Assembly: GCF_001426375.1 (NCBI RefSeq)
Contig: NZ_LMEO01000011.1
Location: 34,076-98,075, forward strand
Direction of reading: 5' to 3'
DNA length: 64,000 bases
DNA from: Paenibacillus sp. Root444D2
GTDB taxonomy: Bacteria; Bacillota; Bacilli; Paenibacillales; NBRC-103111
Below the pieces are notes generated by a model. The model was given only the letters and a program-made list of their open reading frames with translations. It did no database searches and was not told where the DNA came from. Positions 15,578 through 25,003 of the stretch are shown one piece after another; position 1 is the first letter of the stretch; every line of letters begins with the position of its first letter. Position numbers and translations under genes: made by a program.

Positions 15578-18577
15578 ATGAAAGCAATTACGTTTCGCCC
15601 CATGTGGATTCGCCTCGTTTGTATGGTGTTTAGTTGTTTGCTTATTATCAGCTGTTTCCAGAACCTCGATGCTCGCGCATCTGGCATCACGATATCTATC
15701 CCCAACTCTTCTTTCGAGGATGTCGGAACCGGCATACCACAATGGTACACACACCCCACGTACGGCCAAAATACAGCAACCGTCTCGAGTGAGAAAGCTT
15801 ACACTGGCTTGAACAGTATGAAAATGGTGGACACCAGTACTTCGGGTTCACTTGCTCGGATTAGCGAAAAGGTCAGCATTACGCAGAATGAAGAGTACAC
15901 CGCTTCAGTCTTTGCTTATATTGAGCAAGGATCGATTGATGTTTGGCTGATCTTCTATAACGGTACTACGGAAACGCTTGCTTGGCCCACTGGCGTTACG
16001 CCCACGCTCAATCAATGGACGAAGAGATCTATTACAGCAAAAGCTCCAGCTGGAACAACTCAAGTAGCGGTCATGGTTTACAGCTCCTTAGCGTCTGTTA
16101 CGACTGCCTACGTTGACGATGTTTCGATCGGTCAAACCGTTAAAAATGCAGGCTTCGAAGACTCGTTAAGTGATACATGGATAGTGTCCTCCGGTGCAGC
16201 CGTTTCGACGGTGCAAAAGGCGGGGGGAACCAACAGTCTTAAACTGGACGATTCCAGCCCAACCACTGCTAGCACTGCGGAAAGCTCGAAGGTAAAGGTT
16301 TATTATGGCACAAGAGTTGGAGCTACAGCCAAAATATACGCGTCCAGCGGCTCCGGGCTGAGCATCCACCTTCTTTTCAAGAATGACGCTGGAATTGTCC
16401 TTAAAGATGCTGCAAACGATTTCACGGGCATTGCTTCACAATGGACCCCGGTTTCTGTATCAGCTACCGCCCCTTCAGGTACAACATCTGTCTCCGTATA
16501 TCTAACAACGGGAGCGACAACTTCGATGGTTGCTTACGTTGATGATGTGACGCTGGATAGTCCGATTGAATACAATCTCGGTACTCAAATAAAGAACAAT
16601 CCCCTCGACGTCGCTGTATTCGGTAAAGATGCAAGCGGTAACACGGATCTTATGTATGTCGGTTCCAGCGGATATCCGTCCAAGTTGGTGGTTTACGACG
16701 CCAGAACGGGTGAGCTGTTGGAAGATCGAGATCTCATGGTTGCTCCGAATAACACGAAGATAGAAGCAGTTTGGGGAATGACGGTGGCTGCTGATAAGTC
16801 CGTCTATTTGGGAACGGCGAACAAGAAAACGATGTTTCGGTATCTCCCAGGCACAGTTAGCACGGCCAATGGGAATAAATTAATTACTGGCAGCTCGTTA
16901 GTGCCAATCACCCTGCCTACCGGAATGGATGTTATTTGGGATGTAACGGCGGGAAGCAACGGAAAAGTCTACGGCGGAACTTCCACCGAAGGCAAAGCGT
17001 ACCGTTACGATCCGACCGGAGGGACTGTCGTCTTAAACAGTGGCCTACCCATCGTCAATGGCCTTGGTTTCGTGAGGTCAATCGCTTATGCGAGCGATAC
17101 TGAGGTATATATGGGTATGGGACCGACCTCGAATGCGACAATCATTCGCTTTAATCCGACGAATGGAACTCAAACCACCATTTCCCCGCCAAATTATGGC
17201 AGCAAGTTTGTGAATAGACTCGATTATATTTCGAACGGATCGGCGTCGAGGGTGTTCGCCCAGCTATCGGCGGGTCCAACGCTGGTATTGGATAGCACAA
17301 CGGGTGCGATTGCCTCTTCCTTAAGCGATGTCGACTCACGCGGCGTATCGATGAAACACCCTTCGGATGACAAAGTGTTCTACACGAAAGGGAATAATCT
17401 TTACAGCTACGATATTTCATCAGCGGCAGAATTAAATCTGGGCGATGTAGGAGGAAGCGCAGCTGGTTATACTTATTTGACCGATGCAGGCAACACTTAT
17501 CTGTATGCTGCGCTTAAATCAGGAAAAATTTTGAAATATAAGCTCGCAGCAACGCCTACAATTGATACGACGACATCGTTCGTAATTCCAGAATCTGTGA
17601 CCAAAATTCGGTCACTGGTCAAGGGGCCAGCCGACAATATTTATACAAGCGGCTATTTGCTTGGAGGGATGGGCGTCTATAATCCGGACACATCCAAAGA
17701 AACGTACTTTAAAGGCGCAGGCCAAGCGGAAAATATGACGCCATTGGGCAACAATCTGTATTTAGGCATATATCCCGGCGCGTGGATCAAGAAATACGAT
17801 ACAACATCGACGTGGAATGATACTACGAACCCTTCGCTCCTGTTCCAGGATATCGACGACGCCCCTTACAAACAGGATCGTCCGTTTGGCATGTTAGCAG
17901 AACCCTCAATGAATCGGCTTTATGTCGGTTCAGTAGCGAGTTCCGGGAATAATAAAGGCTCCTTCACCGTCTATGACTTGTCTACTTCCCAACAAGTCAC
18001 GACCATTAACGATATTGTCTACCATCAAAGTGTTATTTCACTTGCATACAAGAACAATAAAGTTTTTGGCGGCACATCCGTTTACGGGGGAATCAGCAGC
18101 ACGGTTGATGCGACGGAAGGAAAAGTGTTCGTTTGGAATACAACTGGCGCCAACTCGACACCAGTTCCTCAATTCGTCCCAGCCCCCGGAAGAAAAGTCA
18201 TCTCAGATCTCATCGTTGGTCCGGATGGGAAAATATGGGGACTTGCGGAAGGGAACTCGTCAGGCAATTCGTCCCATGACACGACCGCAGATTTATTTAT
18301 TATCGATCCGAATAATCCAGATGCTGCTCATACGACAGTATATCCCGACAAATTCAGCTCAATACCCGTGTCTTGGCAAGGCGGCAAAATGGTTGTCGGC
18401 AACGACGGTAACGTCTATGTGAGCGTTGGTGGGAAATTGTACGCCGTTGACGCCAATTCTGCCAACAAAGACGCGGTTGCTTTAATCGGGGCAGGTGTGA
18501 CCCTGCTGACAACGGATAAGTATGGCGATCTTTATTACGTGAAGCACGAAATTAATCTCTACAAGTATGATAAATAA
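15578..18577 (+). CDS. Large secreted protein: two CBM-like modules and a beta-propeller
   Basis: 999 residues from the ATG at 15578, 8 bases after GAGGAG. A GTG at 15569 is in frame but overlaps that ribosome site. The N-terminal export signal ends near LDARASG; an IISC at residues 23-26 could instead serve as a lipobox. Two similar beta-sandwich modules follow (about residues 35-185 and 188-325), both starting NSSFED/NAGFED and ending YVDDVSIG/YVDDVTLD. This is the pattern of family 4/9/22-like carbohydrate-binding modules. The remaining about 670 residues show repeated propeller-blade signatures (DKSVYLGT, NGKVYGGT, NRLYVGS, DGKIWGLAEG, DGNVYVSVGGKLYAVD). No catalytic motif is recognised. 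It may bind or cut a plant or microbial polysaccharide. It appears to be a single-gene unit with its own terminator. Confidence 0.8.
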   Translation: MKAITFRPMWIRLVCMVFSCLLIISCFQNLDARASGITISIPNSSFEDVGTGIPQWYTHPTYGQNTATVSSEKAYTGLNSMKMVDTSTSGSLARISEKVSITQNEEYTASVFAYIEQGSIDVWLIFYNGTTETLAWPTGVTPTLNQWTKRSITAKAPAGTTQVAVMVYSSLASVTTAYVDDVSIGQTVKNAGFEDSLSDTWIVSSGAAVSTVQKAGGTNSLKLDDSSPTTASTAESSKVKVYYGTRVGATAKIYASSGSGLSIHLLFKNDAGIVLKDAANDFTGIASQWTPVSVSATAPSGTTSVSVYLTTGATTSMVAYVDDVTLDSPIEYNLGTQIKNNPLDVAVFGKDASGNTDLMYVGSSGYPSKLVVYDARTGELLEDRDLMVAPNNTKIEAVWGMTVAADKSVYLGTANKKTMFRYLPGTVSTANGNKLITGSSLVPITLPTGMDVIWDVTAGSNGKVYGGTSTEGKAYRYDPTGGTVVLNSGLPIVNGLGFVRSIAYASDTEVYMGMGPTSNATIIRFNPTNGTQTTISPPNYGSKFVNRLDYISNGSASRVFAQLSAGPTLVLDSTTGAIASSLSDVDSRGVSMKHPSDDKVFYTKGNNLYSYDISSAAELNLGDVGGSAAGYTYLTDAGNTYLYAALKSGKILKYKLAATPTIDTTTSFVIPESVTKIRSLVKGPADNIYTSGYLLGGMGVYNPDTSKETYFKGAGQAENMTPLGNNLYLGIYPGAWIKKYDTTSTWNDTTNPSLLFQDIDDAPYKQDRPFGMLAEPSMNRLYVGSVASSGNNKGSFTVYDLSTSQQVTTINDIVYHQSVISLAYKNNKVFGGTSVYGGISSTVDATEGKVFVWNTTGANSTPVPQFVPAPGRKVISDLIVGPDGKIWGLAEGNSSGNSSHDTTADLFIIDPNNPDAAHTTVYPDKFSSIPVSWQGGKMVVGNDGNVYVSVGGKLYAVDANSANKDAVALIGAGVTLLTTDKYGDLYYVKHEINLYKYDK

Positions 18578-18602
18578 AGGACTCTTCCGTTCAGGTTCAT
18601 TC

Positions 18603-18630
18603 GACCATGTCATCGACATGGTCTTTTTTT
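18603..18630 (+). terminator. Rho-independent terminator
   Basis: GACCATGTC (18603-18611) and GACATGGTC (18615-18623) form a perfect 9-bp stem followed by seven T residues. It ends the secreted propeller gene. Confidence 0.85.
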
Positions 18631-18712
18631 CATAGGGATGCTGGTCGTATCATCCGGTTGATTTTGTCATCACCGAATAGGATGCTGAGAGTAAGTGGAC
18701 ATAATGCTAAGC

Positions 18713-19564
18713 TTACAAAGCTCCTGCATCTCTAGCTGAATAAAACGAAGGGTAGATTGGCCGATAGTTTAATTCTTCCCTGATGCGTGTCGTATCTACG
18801 ATCATATCCCATGGGTTGAACTCTTGCTGCACGGCATCTGATAAATGGTTGTCAGTAAGACCATGAAGACGAAACAGTTCTTCAACAGTGATGGAATCAT
18901 CAGCAACGTTATAAATGTGGCCATCTATTCCATGCATGCAGGCGGCAAGCAGCAAAGCTTGACTTACATCCGCATGGTGTACCATATGAAGCCGTTTGGC
19001 GAGGTTCCATTTGCTCATTATTGGAAGAAATTCTGTGACATGGGGATCATGTTCACCATAGACAAAACCAAACCGCAGAATACGAAGCCCCAATCCCTTC
19101 TCATGATGAAGACGGAGCAAAGCTTCTTCTGCTGCGGCTTTGGTCTGAGGATAAGGGAATTCAGGACGTAATTCATCCTCTTCACGGTTCGGTCTGTTAC
19201 GAGCTCCAGCTCCAGAACCATACACTAAATTGGTGCTCGCAAACACAAATCTTGGAACTTCTGCATCTAAGGTTGCTCTTGCTAAAGCAATGCTGGCATC
19301 GAAGTTTGACAGTTTCGCCGTAGCTTCATCTACACCACGAAACTGAGCGGCCAGGTGCACTACGACGTCAATGCCTTGCAAAGCAGTTGCGAGACTTTCC
19401 GTCTGTAAAAGATCACCTTCAATAATCTCAACGCCTAGCTGTTGAAACGTACTCGCCTTTGAAGCATCTCGGATCATTGCTTTAACGTTATGCCCGTGCT
19501 GCAGCAAACGTGGTACAAAGCGGCTTCCTATTTTTCCTGTTGCCCCAGTTAAAAAAACATTCAT
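18713..19564 (-). CDS. NAD-dependent epimerase/dehydratase family protein
   Basis: 283 residues of the extended short-chain dehydrogenase family. The N-terminal TGATGKIGSRFVPRLL is the Rossmann glycine motif, VVHLAAQFRGVD is the mid-sheet block, ASTNLVYG carries the catalytic serine region, and YPQTKAAAEE supplies the YxxxK catalytic pair. GAGGAGGT precedes the ATG on the minus strand. It is divergent from the XRE-family regulator at 19681, a common arrangement in which the MmyB-like regulator controls an adjacent SDR gene. The substrate is unknown. Confidence 0.88.
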   Translation of the reverse strand: MNVFLTGATGKIGSRFVPRLLQHGHNVKAMIRDASKASTFQQLGVEIIEGDLLQTESLATALQGIDVVVHLAAQFRGVDEATAKLSNFDASIALARATLDAEVPRFVFASTNLVYGSGAGARNRPNREEDELRPEFPYPQTKAAAEEALLRLHHEKGLGLRILRFGFVYGEHDPHVTEFLPIMSKWNLAKRLHMVHHADVSQALLLAACMHGIDGHIYNVADDSITVEELFRLHGLTDNHLSDAVQQEFNPWDMIVDTTRIREELNYRPIYPSFYSARDAGAL

Positions 19565-19680
19565 TTTCGATTACCTCCTCGGTTTTGTCAATGCTATACT
19601 AACGTATTACAGAAACTGGAATCAGCTGCCTTCCTGTGTTAAACGTAGGATTGGCAGTGTCAGGATAGGGGGAGCAGCCA

Positions 19681-20537
19681 ATGAAAGAGTTTTCTTCCAG
19701 CTTATCGCTGGGTGAGTTTTTGCGGGCACGCAGAGAACGTCTTACTCCAGAGGAAGTTGGGTTGCCGTCTTATGGTCGGCGTCGAACGCCCGGGCTTCGG
19801 CGTGAAGAGGTGGCCCAACTTGCCCATATTGGAATTTCATGGTATACCTCATTGGAGCAGGGAAGAGAAGTGAATCCATCTGAGGAAGTATTAAATAGTT
19901 TAGCGGGAGCATTACGATTATCCGTTGATGAGTGCCGCCATCTCCATATGCTTGCAATGCCATCAAAACTGGAGGTAGAAGAGGATCAAGAAGTGAGTAC
20001 CGGGTTGGAGCAAACGGTGAGGGCTCTTGAACCTAATCCAGCTTTCATTTTGGCAAGAGGTTGGGATATATTGATGTGGAATCGAGCGGCAGAACTTGTA
20101 TTTCGACTACCGACATTCTCAAAGGATTTGCAGCCGCGCCCAAATTGGTTGAGACGTTTTCTGACGGATTCGTCTTTACAAAAGAATAATTTGGATTGGG
20201 AAGCTAAAGCAAAGGTCATGATTGCGCGGTTTCGTGCGGATTACCCACTTTCTCACAGGATGAAAAGCTTAAGGGGTTAATTGAGGATTTTATGGAGACA
20301 AGTGGATTATTTCGTTCTGTTTGGCCAAAACATGATGTTCAGACCGTCGCTGACTGCCACAAACGATGGAACGATCCCTTTATTGGGGAGATGGAATTTG
20401 AACATGTGACCTTACAACCACCGAGCAATCCGGAACTTAAAATTATGATTTATACCGCATCACCGTCTACGGCTGAGCGATTGAAAACGTTACTGGGTCG
20501 GAACATTCCAAATGAAGAGAGAGATGTTTTTTTATGA
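19681..20537 (+). pseudogene. XRE-family (MmyB-like) regulator interrupted by a frameshift
   Basis: The first 199 codons (19681-20280) encode an N-terminal helix-turn-helix (LGEFLRARRERLTPEEVG, GLRREEVAQLAHIGISWYTSLEQGR) and most of the MmyB-like ligand-binding domain. At about 20240-20262 the coding frame moves by one base. In the other frame the protein continues as DEKLKGLIEDFMETSGLFRSVW, then WPKHDVQ, and closes at 20537. Joined, the pieces give a normal family length of about 285 residues. The single shift may be a real null mutation or a sequencing error. The stop overlaps the next start (ATGA), showing a former two-gene operon. Confidence 0.8.
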
Positions 20538-20673
20538 GAAAAGTTGTCATGTTTAACAGTGTTTCAATTGATGGTTATTATGCGGGCCCGAACGGAGAAT
20601 CGATTGGTTTATACATGACCCCGAAGTCGATAAAGCCGCACATGAGATGATGAATCCTGACACATCCCAATAA
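20534..20673 (+). pseudogene. Dihydrofolate reductase-like (RibD C-terminal family) remnant
   Basis: The ATG at 20534 begins MRKVVMFNSVSIDGYYAGPNG, the classic N-terminus of the RibD C-terminal/DHFR-like family. One base is out of register near 20603-20608: in the shifted frame the sequence goes on as WFIHDPEVDKAAHEMMNPDT, which is the expected continuation, and it stops at 20673. About 46 of roughly 180 codons remain. The gene is both frameshifted and cut off, so no functional product is expected. Confidence 0.75.
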
Positions 20674-20700
20674 ACTGAACCAACATAAAATCCCCTTAGT

Positions 20701-20727
20701 AGCCGCTAATATTGCGGCTTTTATTTA
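20701..20727 (+). terminator. Rho-independent terminator
   Basis: AGCCGC (20701-20706) and GCGGCT (20714-20719) form the stem, and a T-rich tract follows (TTTATTTATTTT). It probably belonged to the decayed regulator/reductase operon. Confidence 0.7.
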
Positions 20728-20794
20728 TTTTCTATGAATCAAAGGCTTTATGTTAAAATGTGGATATATGAATCAAAGGTGGATGTGCACTCAA

Positions 20795-21532
20795 ATGGAG
20801 AACTGTTCGAATATCATGGGAATTCCAGTTCCTAAAATAACAATGGATGATACCGTTAAATTGATTAGTGAGGTTATCACGGAGAAAAAAACAGAACTGT
20901 TTCATATTGTTACGCTCAATCCGGAGATCACCATGTCTTGTCAACACGACCAACAGCTGCGTTCCATTATAGACGAGGCCGATCACCTCACAGCTGACGG
21001 AATCGGAATCGTCATGGTATCGCGTTTAAAAGGGAATCCCTTGCCCGAGCGTGTTACGGGTTGTGACCTTCTAGTCAAATTGCTTGAGACTGGAAATCGA
21101 AACAATTGGTCTTTTTACCTTCTGGGAGCGGATGAAACGACTAGTAAAAAGGCTGCCGAAAATATCAATAAGACATACCCCAATGTATCGGTTCTGGGAA
21201 GACATCACGGTTTTTATGATCAGATGGAAGAGGCACAAATTATTGAAGAAATAGAAATATTGAGTCCCGATGTCTTAGTTGTTGCTCTAGGGGCTCCAAA
21301 AGCTGAACGTTGGATTTATAAGTTTAAGGAAATGCTCAATGTTAGAGTAGCTATTGGCGTTGGAGGAAGTCTTGATATCATCGCTGGAAAAGTGAAACGA
21401 GCACCTACCATTTGGCAAAAACTACAGCTGGAATGGCTGTTTCGATTAGTAAATCAACCTTCAAGATGGCGGAGACAATTGATTTTGCCTCGTTTTGCTA
21501 TTAGAGCGTTGTTTTTTAAAGAAGAAAGCTAA
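20795..21532 (+). CDS. WecG/TagA/CpsF family glycosyltransferase (GT26)
   Basis: 245 residues from the ATG at 20795, preceded by AAAGGTGG; in-frame ATGs at 20750, 20768 and 20783 are alternatives. GT26 blocks are clear: HIVTLNPEITMS near the N-terminus, ADGIGIVMVSRLKG, PERVTGCDLL, then GAPKAERWIYKF and the C-terminal KRAPTIWQKLQLEWLFRL. TagA/TarA adds N-acetylmannosamine to undecaprenyl-PP-GlcNAc in wall teichoic acid linkage, and WecG acts similarly in other wall polymers. It acts at the inner face of the membrane. No other wall polymer gene is adjacent here, so the acceptor is uncertain. Confidence 0.9.
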   Translation: MENCSNIMGIPVPKITMDDTVKLISEVITEKKTELFHIVTLNPEITMSCQHDQQLRSIIDEADHLTADGIGIVMVSRLKGNPLPERVTGCDLLVKLLETGNRNNWSFYLLGADETTSKKAAENINKTYPNVSVLGRHHGFYDQMEEAQIIEEIEILSPDVLVVALGAPKAERWIYKFKEMLNVRVAIGVGGSLDIIAGKVKRAPTIWQKLQLEWLFRLVNQPSRWRRQLILPRFAIRALFFKEES

Positions 21533-21681
21533 GTATATTGTAGTATTGTACATTTCCATATTAGATGGACTGCCCATTCAAGAATTTCAGCGAAGCGAAG
21601 GTGCTGCTCAAGTCTGTTTCTTTCAAGCCGATCGAGGACCACTAGCAGGATGTTTACCTTTCGATTTCGCACCTCGACTAA

Positions 21682-22227
21682 AATAAATATCAGTATGATT
21701 TTGGATACGATTTTTCGGAAGGGCTCGGAAGAGTGAAGATTGGCGATAAATTCGGTTTTATCGATAAATCGGGAACAACCGTGATCGACGTGAAATACGA
21801 CGAAGCTTTGGATTTCCATAATGGATTAGCTCCGGTTAAAGTCAGTGAGAAATGGGGCTATATCAACAAAAGCGGAGAGTGGGAGATTCAGCCTCAATAT
21901 GAAGATGCGCAGCCATTCTCGGAAGGTCTTGCCGCCATTCAAACAGGGAGTAAATGGGGCTTTATTGACTACAAAGGGACTCTAGAGATACAACCTTCTT
22001 TTGATAAAGCAAAGTCATTCACAGGAGGCCTGGCAGCCGTTCAAGTAGGTGATTGGAAATGGGGTTATTTGAATAAAAAAGGAGAGTTCCAGATAAAACC
22101 GGCTTATTACTTGGCAGAGCCTTTCACAGCCGGAATTGCGAATGTTCGTGTCGGCTGGGAAGGAGAAGGCCCGGATTCAGGATATATCGACGTAAATGGG
22201 AACTACATATGGACCCTTAGCAGATAA
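21682..22227 (+). pseudogene. WG (KWG) repeat protein, 5'-truncated
   Basis: The open frame from 21682 encodes about five WG repeats (KFGFIDKSG, KWGYINKSG, KWGFIDYKG, KWGYLNKKG, DSGYIDVNG), each followed by an FxxGLA-type half. The frame is already inside a repeat half (YQYDFGYDFSEGLGRV) directly after a stop at 21679-21681. No signal peptide or good start is present; the first possible start is GTG 21733 with a poor ribosome site. WG proteins are usually longer and exported, so this is probably the 3' part of a larger gene. A shortened GTG-started protein of 164 residues cannot be excluded. Confidence 0.6.
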
Positions 22228-22313
22228 GAGTTCGAAATAGATCCAATAATTATTTTGATTAGATAAAGAACAACTTTCTATTGAACAAAGAACGAGAGTT
22301 ATATTTGAAACAA

Positions 22314-22350
22314 GGAAGGTAGCCGTTCAGAGGATGATCGGCTGCCTTCT
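22314..22350. terminator. Hairpin, possible shared terminator
   Basis: GAAGGTAGCCG and CGGCTGCCTTC pair over 11 positions with one T-G wobble. It lies between convergent ends (the WG fragment and the minus-strand gene ending at 22354). T-runs are short on both sides, so efficiency is uncertain. Confidence 0.4.
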
Positions 22351-22353
22351 TCG

Positions 22354-23181
22354 CTATGATAAATATTCGATCAACTGCTCGTGGTTTATTTGGAGTTCTT
22401 TCGGCAAGGGATTATTGGTTAAAAGAGAATTGTAATATTTTTCGGGAATGACTGAGGAAAAAGTCTCCTGCATTAATTCTTCGAATACTACATCCTTATA
22501 ACCCCAACGTGTCAAAAGTCTTTTCAAAAATTCGGAATGAAGCATGATATCAGTAGTCCCAAGGTGGAAAATGCCCGTCAGCCCTTGTTCCATTAAATAG
22601 GTAATTTGCATCGATAATAACTGATCTGTGTTCCGGGTGGAATACAAATTCGTATAGATCTTTATTGACTCTTTGTCTTTAAGCTGTTGTCTCAATTCAT
22701 TAGTTCGCGGTGTGTTATGACCAAAAATGGTTGGAATCCTAACGATGGTAAGTTTGTCGAGTAGTATTTCAGCCATTACTCTTTCGCAGTCCACTTTAAA
22801 TTGTCCATAATCACTGGCAGCGCGGGGAGGATCCTCTTCGAAATGAGGCGAATCTGTACTCGCATCAAACACGTTGGAGGTGGAGCAAAAAATCATTCGA
22901 CCACCTGTATTTCTTAAGTAGTCAGCAGTTTGAATATGGAACTTAAGCTGCTCTTCAAAATCTCCGCGCAAAGCCATAACTACGAAATCGGGATTGACTT
23001 CCGTTAAAAACTTGTCCAGTAAATCAAGATCACCTATCGGAAGATGAATAGTGCGATCCGAAGGTAAAAATGTCGGTTTACTCAGATTATAACTTCCATA
23101 AACATCATGATGATTACCTGTTAGAGTTTTAGTTAATGCCTTTCCGATTGTTCCGCTTACTCCGAAAATGATGATTTTCAT
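22354..23181 (-). CDS. NAD(P)-dependent sugar reductase/epimerase (RmlD-like SDR)
   Basis: 275 residues. The N-terminus has IFGVSGTIGKALTKTL (Rossmann glycine motif), and the middle has VVMALRGDFEEQ and FCSTSNVFD. The catalytic-type YGQFKVDCE (YxxxK) and VRIPTIFGHNT follow, a pattern close to dTDP-4-dehydrorhamnose reductases and related extended SDRs. No rml genes are nearby, so the substrate is open. A minus-strand ribosome site (AAAGGAGAT) lies before the ATG. It appears to be a single-gene unit. Confidence 0.82.
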   Translation of the reverse strand: MKIIIFGVSGTIGKALTKTLTGNHHDVYGSYNLSKPTFLPSDRTIHLPIGDLDLLDKFLTEVNPDFVVMALRGDFEEQLKFHIQTADYLRNTGGRMIFCSTSNVFDASTDSPHFEEDPPRAASDYGQFKVDCERVMAEILLDKLTIVRIPTIFGHNTPRTNELRQQLKDKESIKIYTNLYSTRNTDQLLSMQITYLMEQGLTGIFHLGTTDIMLHSEFLKRLLTRWGYKDVVFEELMQETFSSVIPEKYYNSLLTNNPLPKELQINHEQLIEYLS

Positions 23182-23483
23182 TTAGCCTAATCTCCTTTGA
23201 GGATTTGGAGAACCACTAACTCGATTGTAACATAACAATGACATGTGAAAACATCTATGGCAGGTGAGGAAAAAGAAAGAATAACAGTGTTAGCGTCATA
23301 GGTGCTCTCAATTTAGGTGTAGAATACTTGAATCCGATTTTTACTCATCCTTATCATGCAGCGCGTCACCCATCCAAACAAAATCTGCATGATAAGTATA
23401 CGAAATGACGCAACGTTAAAGTGGGAACAAAGGGCACGCTTATGGCAACGTAGTGAAGACTGGATAAACCAACGATGATGAAT

Positions 23484-23522
23484 CCCACCCTCAAGCTTAA
23501 TCTTGGGGATGGGCTTTTTTGG
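23484..23522 (-). terminator. Terminator-like hairpin after the MocR gene
   Basis: CCCACCCTCAAG and CTTGGGGATGGG pair over 12 positions with two wobble-type mismatches around a CTTAAT-like loop. On the plus strand a T-run follows (TTTTTT at about 23515-23520). It lies just beyond the end of the minus-strand MocR gene, so the strand it serves is uncertain. Confidence 0.5.
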
Positions 23523-23532
23523 CGTTTTGGGA

Positions 23533-24957
23533 TCAAAATCGTCGAGCGATATCCGAAAGAAGCCTGACTCCATCCCGCAGTTGCCCCTCATTGACGAATG
23601 AATAGCTTAAACGGATCCAAGATTTCATCTCTCTAAGAGGATCAAAGATGATACCCGGAACAAAAGAGACCGATTGCCGGACGCTTTCTTTCAAAAGCTC
23701 TTCTACAGGAAGTGCTTCGGGAAGCTTAAGCCACAAATTGAAGCCTCCTTTTGGACTGACCCAACTCCATCCGGTAGTGGATAATTCCTCCTCCACAATT
23801 TCTTTTCTGATTTGAAGGGCGATGCGCAGCTTCTCCAAATGTTGCCTAATCCGTTCTGACTCGAAGTAGTGTAGAAAAATTTTCTGGTTAACCAAAGGAG
23901 TTCCGTTATCAGCCAACGATTTTGCGGTAATGAGTGGTTTTATAACGGACGGACGACCGATGACGACGCAAATGCGTAGTCCTGGTGCCACATATTTACT
24001 GAAGCTGCGGAGATATACAACCCAACCATCTGTATCGTAAGAAAAAATAGGCTGAGGAGGCGGCTGGTCAAAATACATCTCGTGAATGGCATCATCTTCT
24101 ATTAGTAAACAGCGATATCGTTCAGCTAGCTCGACAAGCTGCTTACGTTGGTCTGAAGGAACCGTATACCCTGTGGGATTATGAAAAGTAGGATTCATAT
24201 AAAAAATACGGGGTCTATGCTGTTTCATTAGCATTTCGACTTTCTCCAAATCGTAGCCTTTGGGGGAAATGTCGACAGGAATAAACCGTGCACCCTGTTG
24301 GCGGAAAATATCAAGCGCGGCACTATATGTTGGCCTTTCTACCAAGATAAAATCCATCGGTCTGATGTATACCCGAGAAATTAAATCAATTGCCTGCTGC
24401 CCTCCGGTCGTTATCAATAGATCGCTTACTGTCAGTTGAATACTGTGATGGCGTTTCATGTACTGGCAAAGGAATTCACGCAGTTCTTCATCCCCTTGTA
24501 CACTGGAGTAGGTTCCCATTAATTTCGGATAGATGTCGAAAACTTTCTTAACATATTCAGATAGATAAAGATTCGGCAGTAAATTGGGATCGATCAATGA
24601 TTGGGAAAATTGATAAACAACGGGTACCTGTTGAATTTCGGATAAGGAGTTTTTCAAATGGCCGGAAGAGGTGATAGGGCTTCTATCCGTATACTCGGAA
24701 ATAACATGTTCCGTGAAGTCAGGACTTACATAATATCCCGATTTCTCCTTTACATAGACCTTATCGTTTTGTTTCAGCAACTGATACGCTCGAAACACTG
24801 TTAGCCGGTGTACCCGGAGCTCTTGGGCGAGCAGCCTAATCGAAGGCAGCTTGTCATGTGCCTTTAACTCTCCACGCTCGATCCTGGTGATGATATAATC
24901 GTACGTTTGTCTAAAAAGTAGTTTGGTATCATTCGTCAATGAGTGTATATTCTTCAT
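23533..24957 (-). CDS. MocR family regulator (GntR helix-turn-helix fused to aminotransferase domain)
   Basis: 474 residues. Residues about 10-80 are a GntR-type winged helix (HDKLPSIRLLAQELRVHRLTVFRAYQLL). Residues about 110-470 are a class I aminotransferase fold, with TGGQQAIDLISRVY, NPTFHNPTGYT and the pyridoxal-phosphate lysine K321 in SFSKYVAPGLRI. MocR proteins sense PLP or an amino compound and do not usually act as enzymes. It is divergent from an EamA transporter, the classic target arrangement, and paired direct repeats in the 116-base gap look like its binding sites. AAAGGAG precedes the ATG on the minus strand. Confidence 0.92.
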   Translation of the reverse strand: MKNIHSLTNDTKLLFRQTYDYIITRIERGELKAHDKLPSIRLLAQELRVHRLTVFRAYQLLKQNDKVYVKEKSGYYVSPDFTEHVISEYTDRSPITSSGHLKNSLSEIQQVPVVYQFSQSLIDPNLLPNLYLSEYVKKVFDIYPKLMGTYSSVQGDEELREFLCQYMKRHHSIQLTVSDLLITTGGQQAIDLISRVYIRPMDFILVERPTYSAALDIFRQQGARFIPVDISPKGYDLEKVEMLMKQHRPRIFYMNPTFHNPTGYTVPSDQRKQLVELAERYRCLLIEDDAIHEMYFDQPPPQPIFSYDTDGWVVYLRSFSKYVAPGLRICVVIGRPSVIKPLITAKSLADNGTPLVNQKIFLHYFESERIRQHLEKLRIALQIRKEIVEEELSTTGWSWVSPKGGFNLWLKLPEALPVEELLKESVRQSVSFVPGIIFDPLREMKSWIRLSYSFVNEGQLRDGVRLLSDIARRF

Positions 24958-25003
24958 ACCTAGTTCACTCCTTTATTCACTTATTATATATCAAGCTTTC
25001 GCA

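Noticed and set aside
23313..23591. 92-codon minus-strand frame beside the MocR gene end
   Set aside because: It overlaps the MocR coding end and the terminator hairpin and has no family features.
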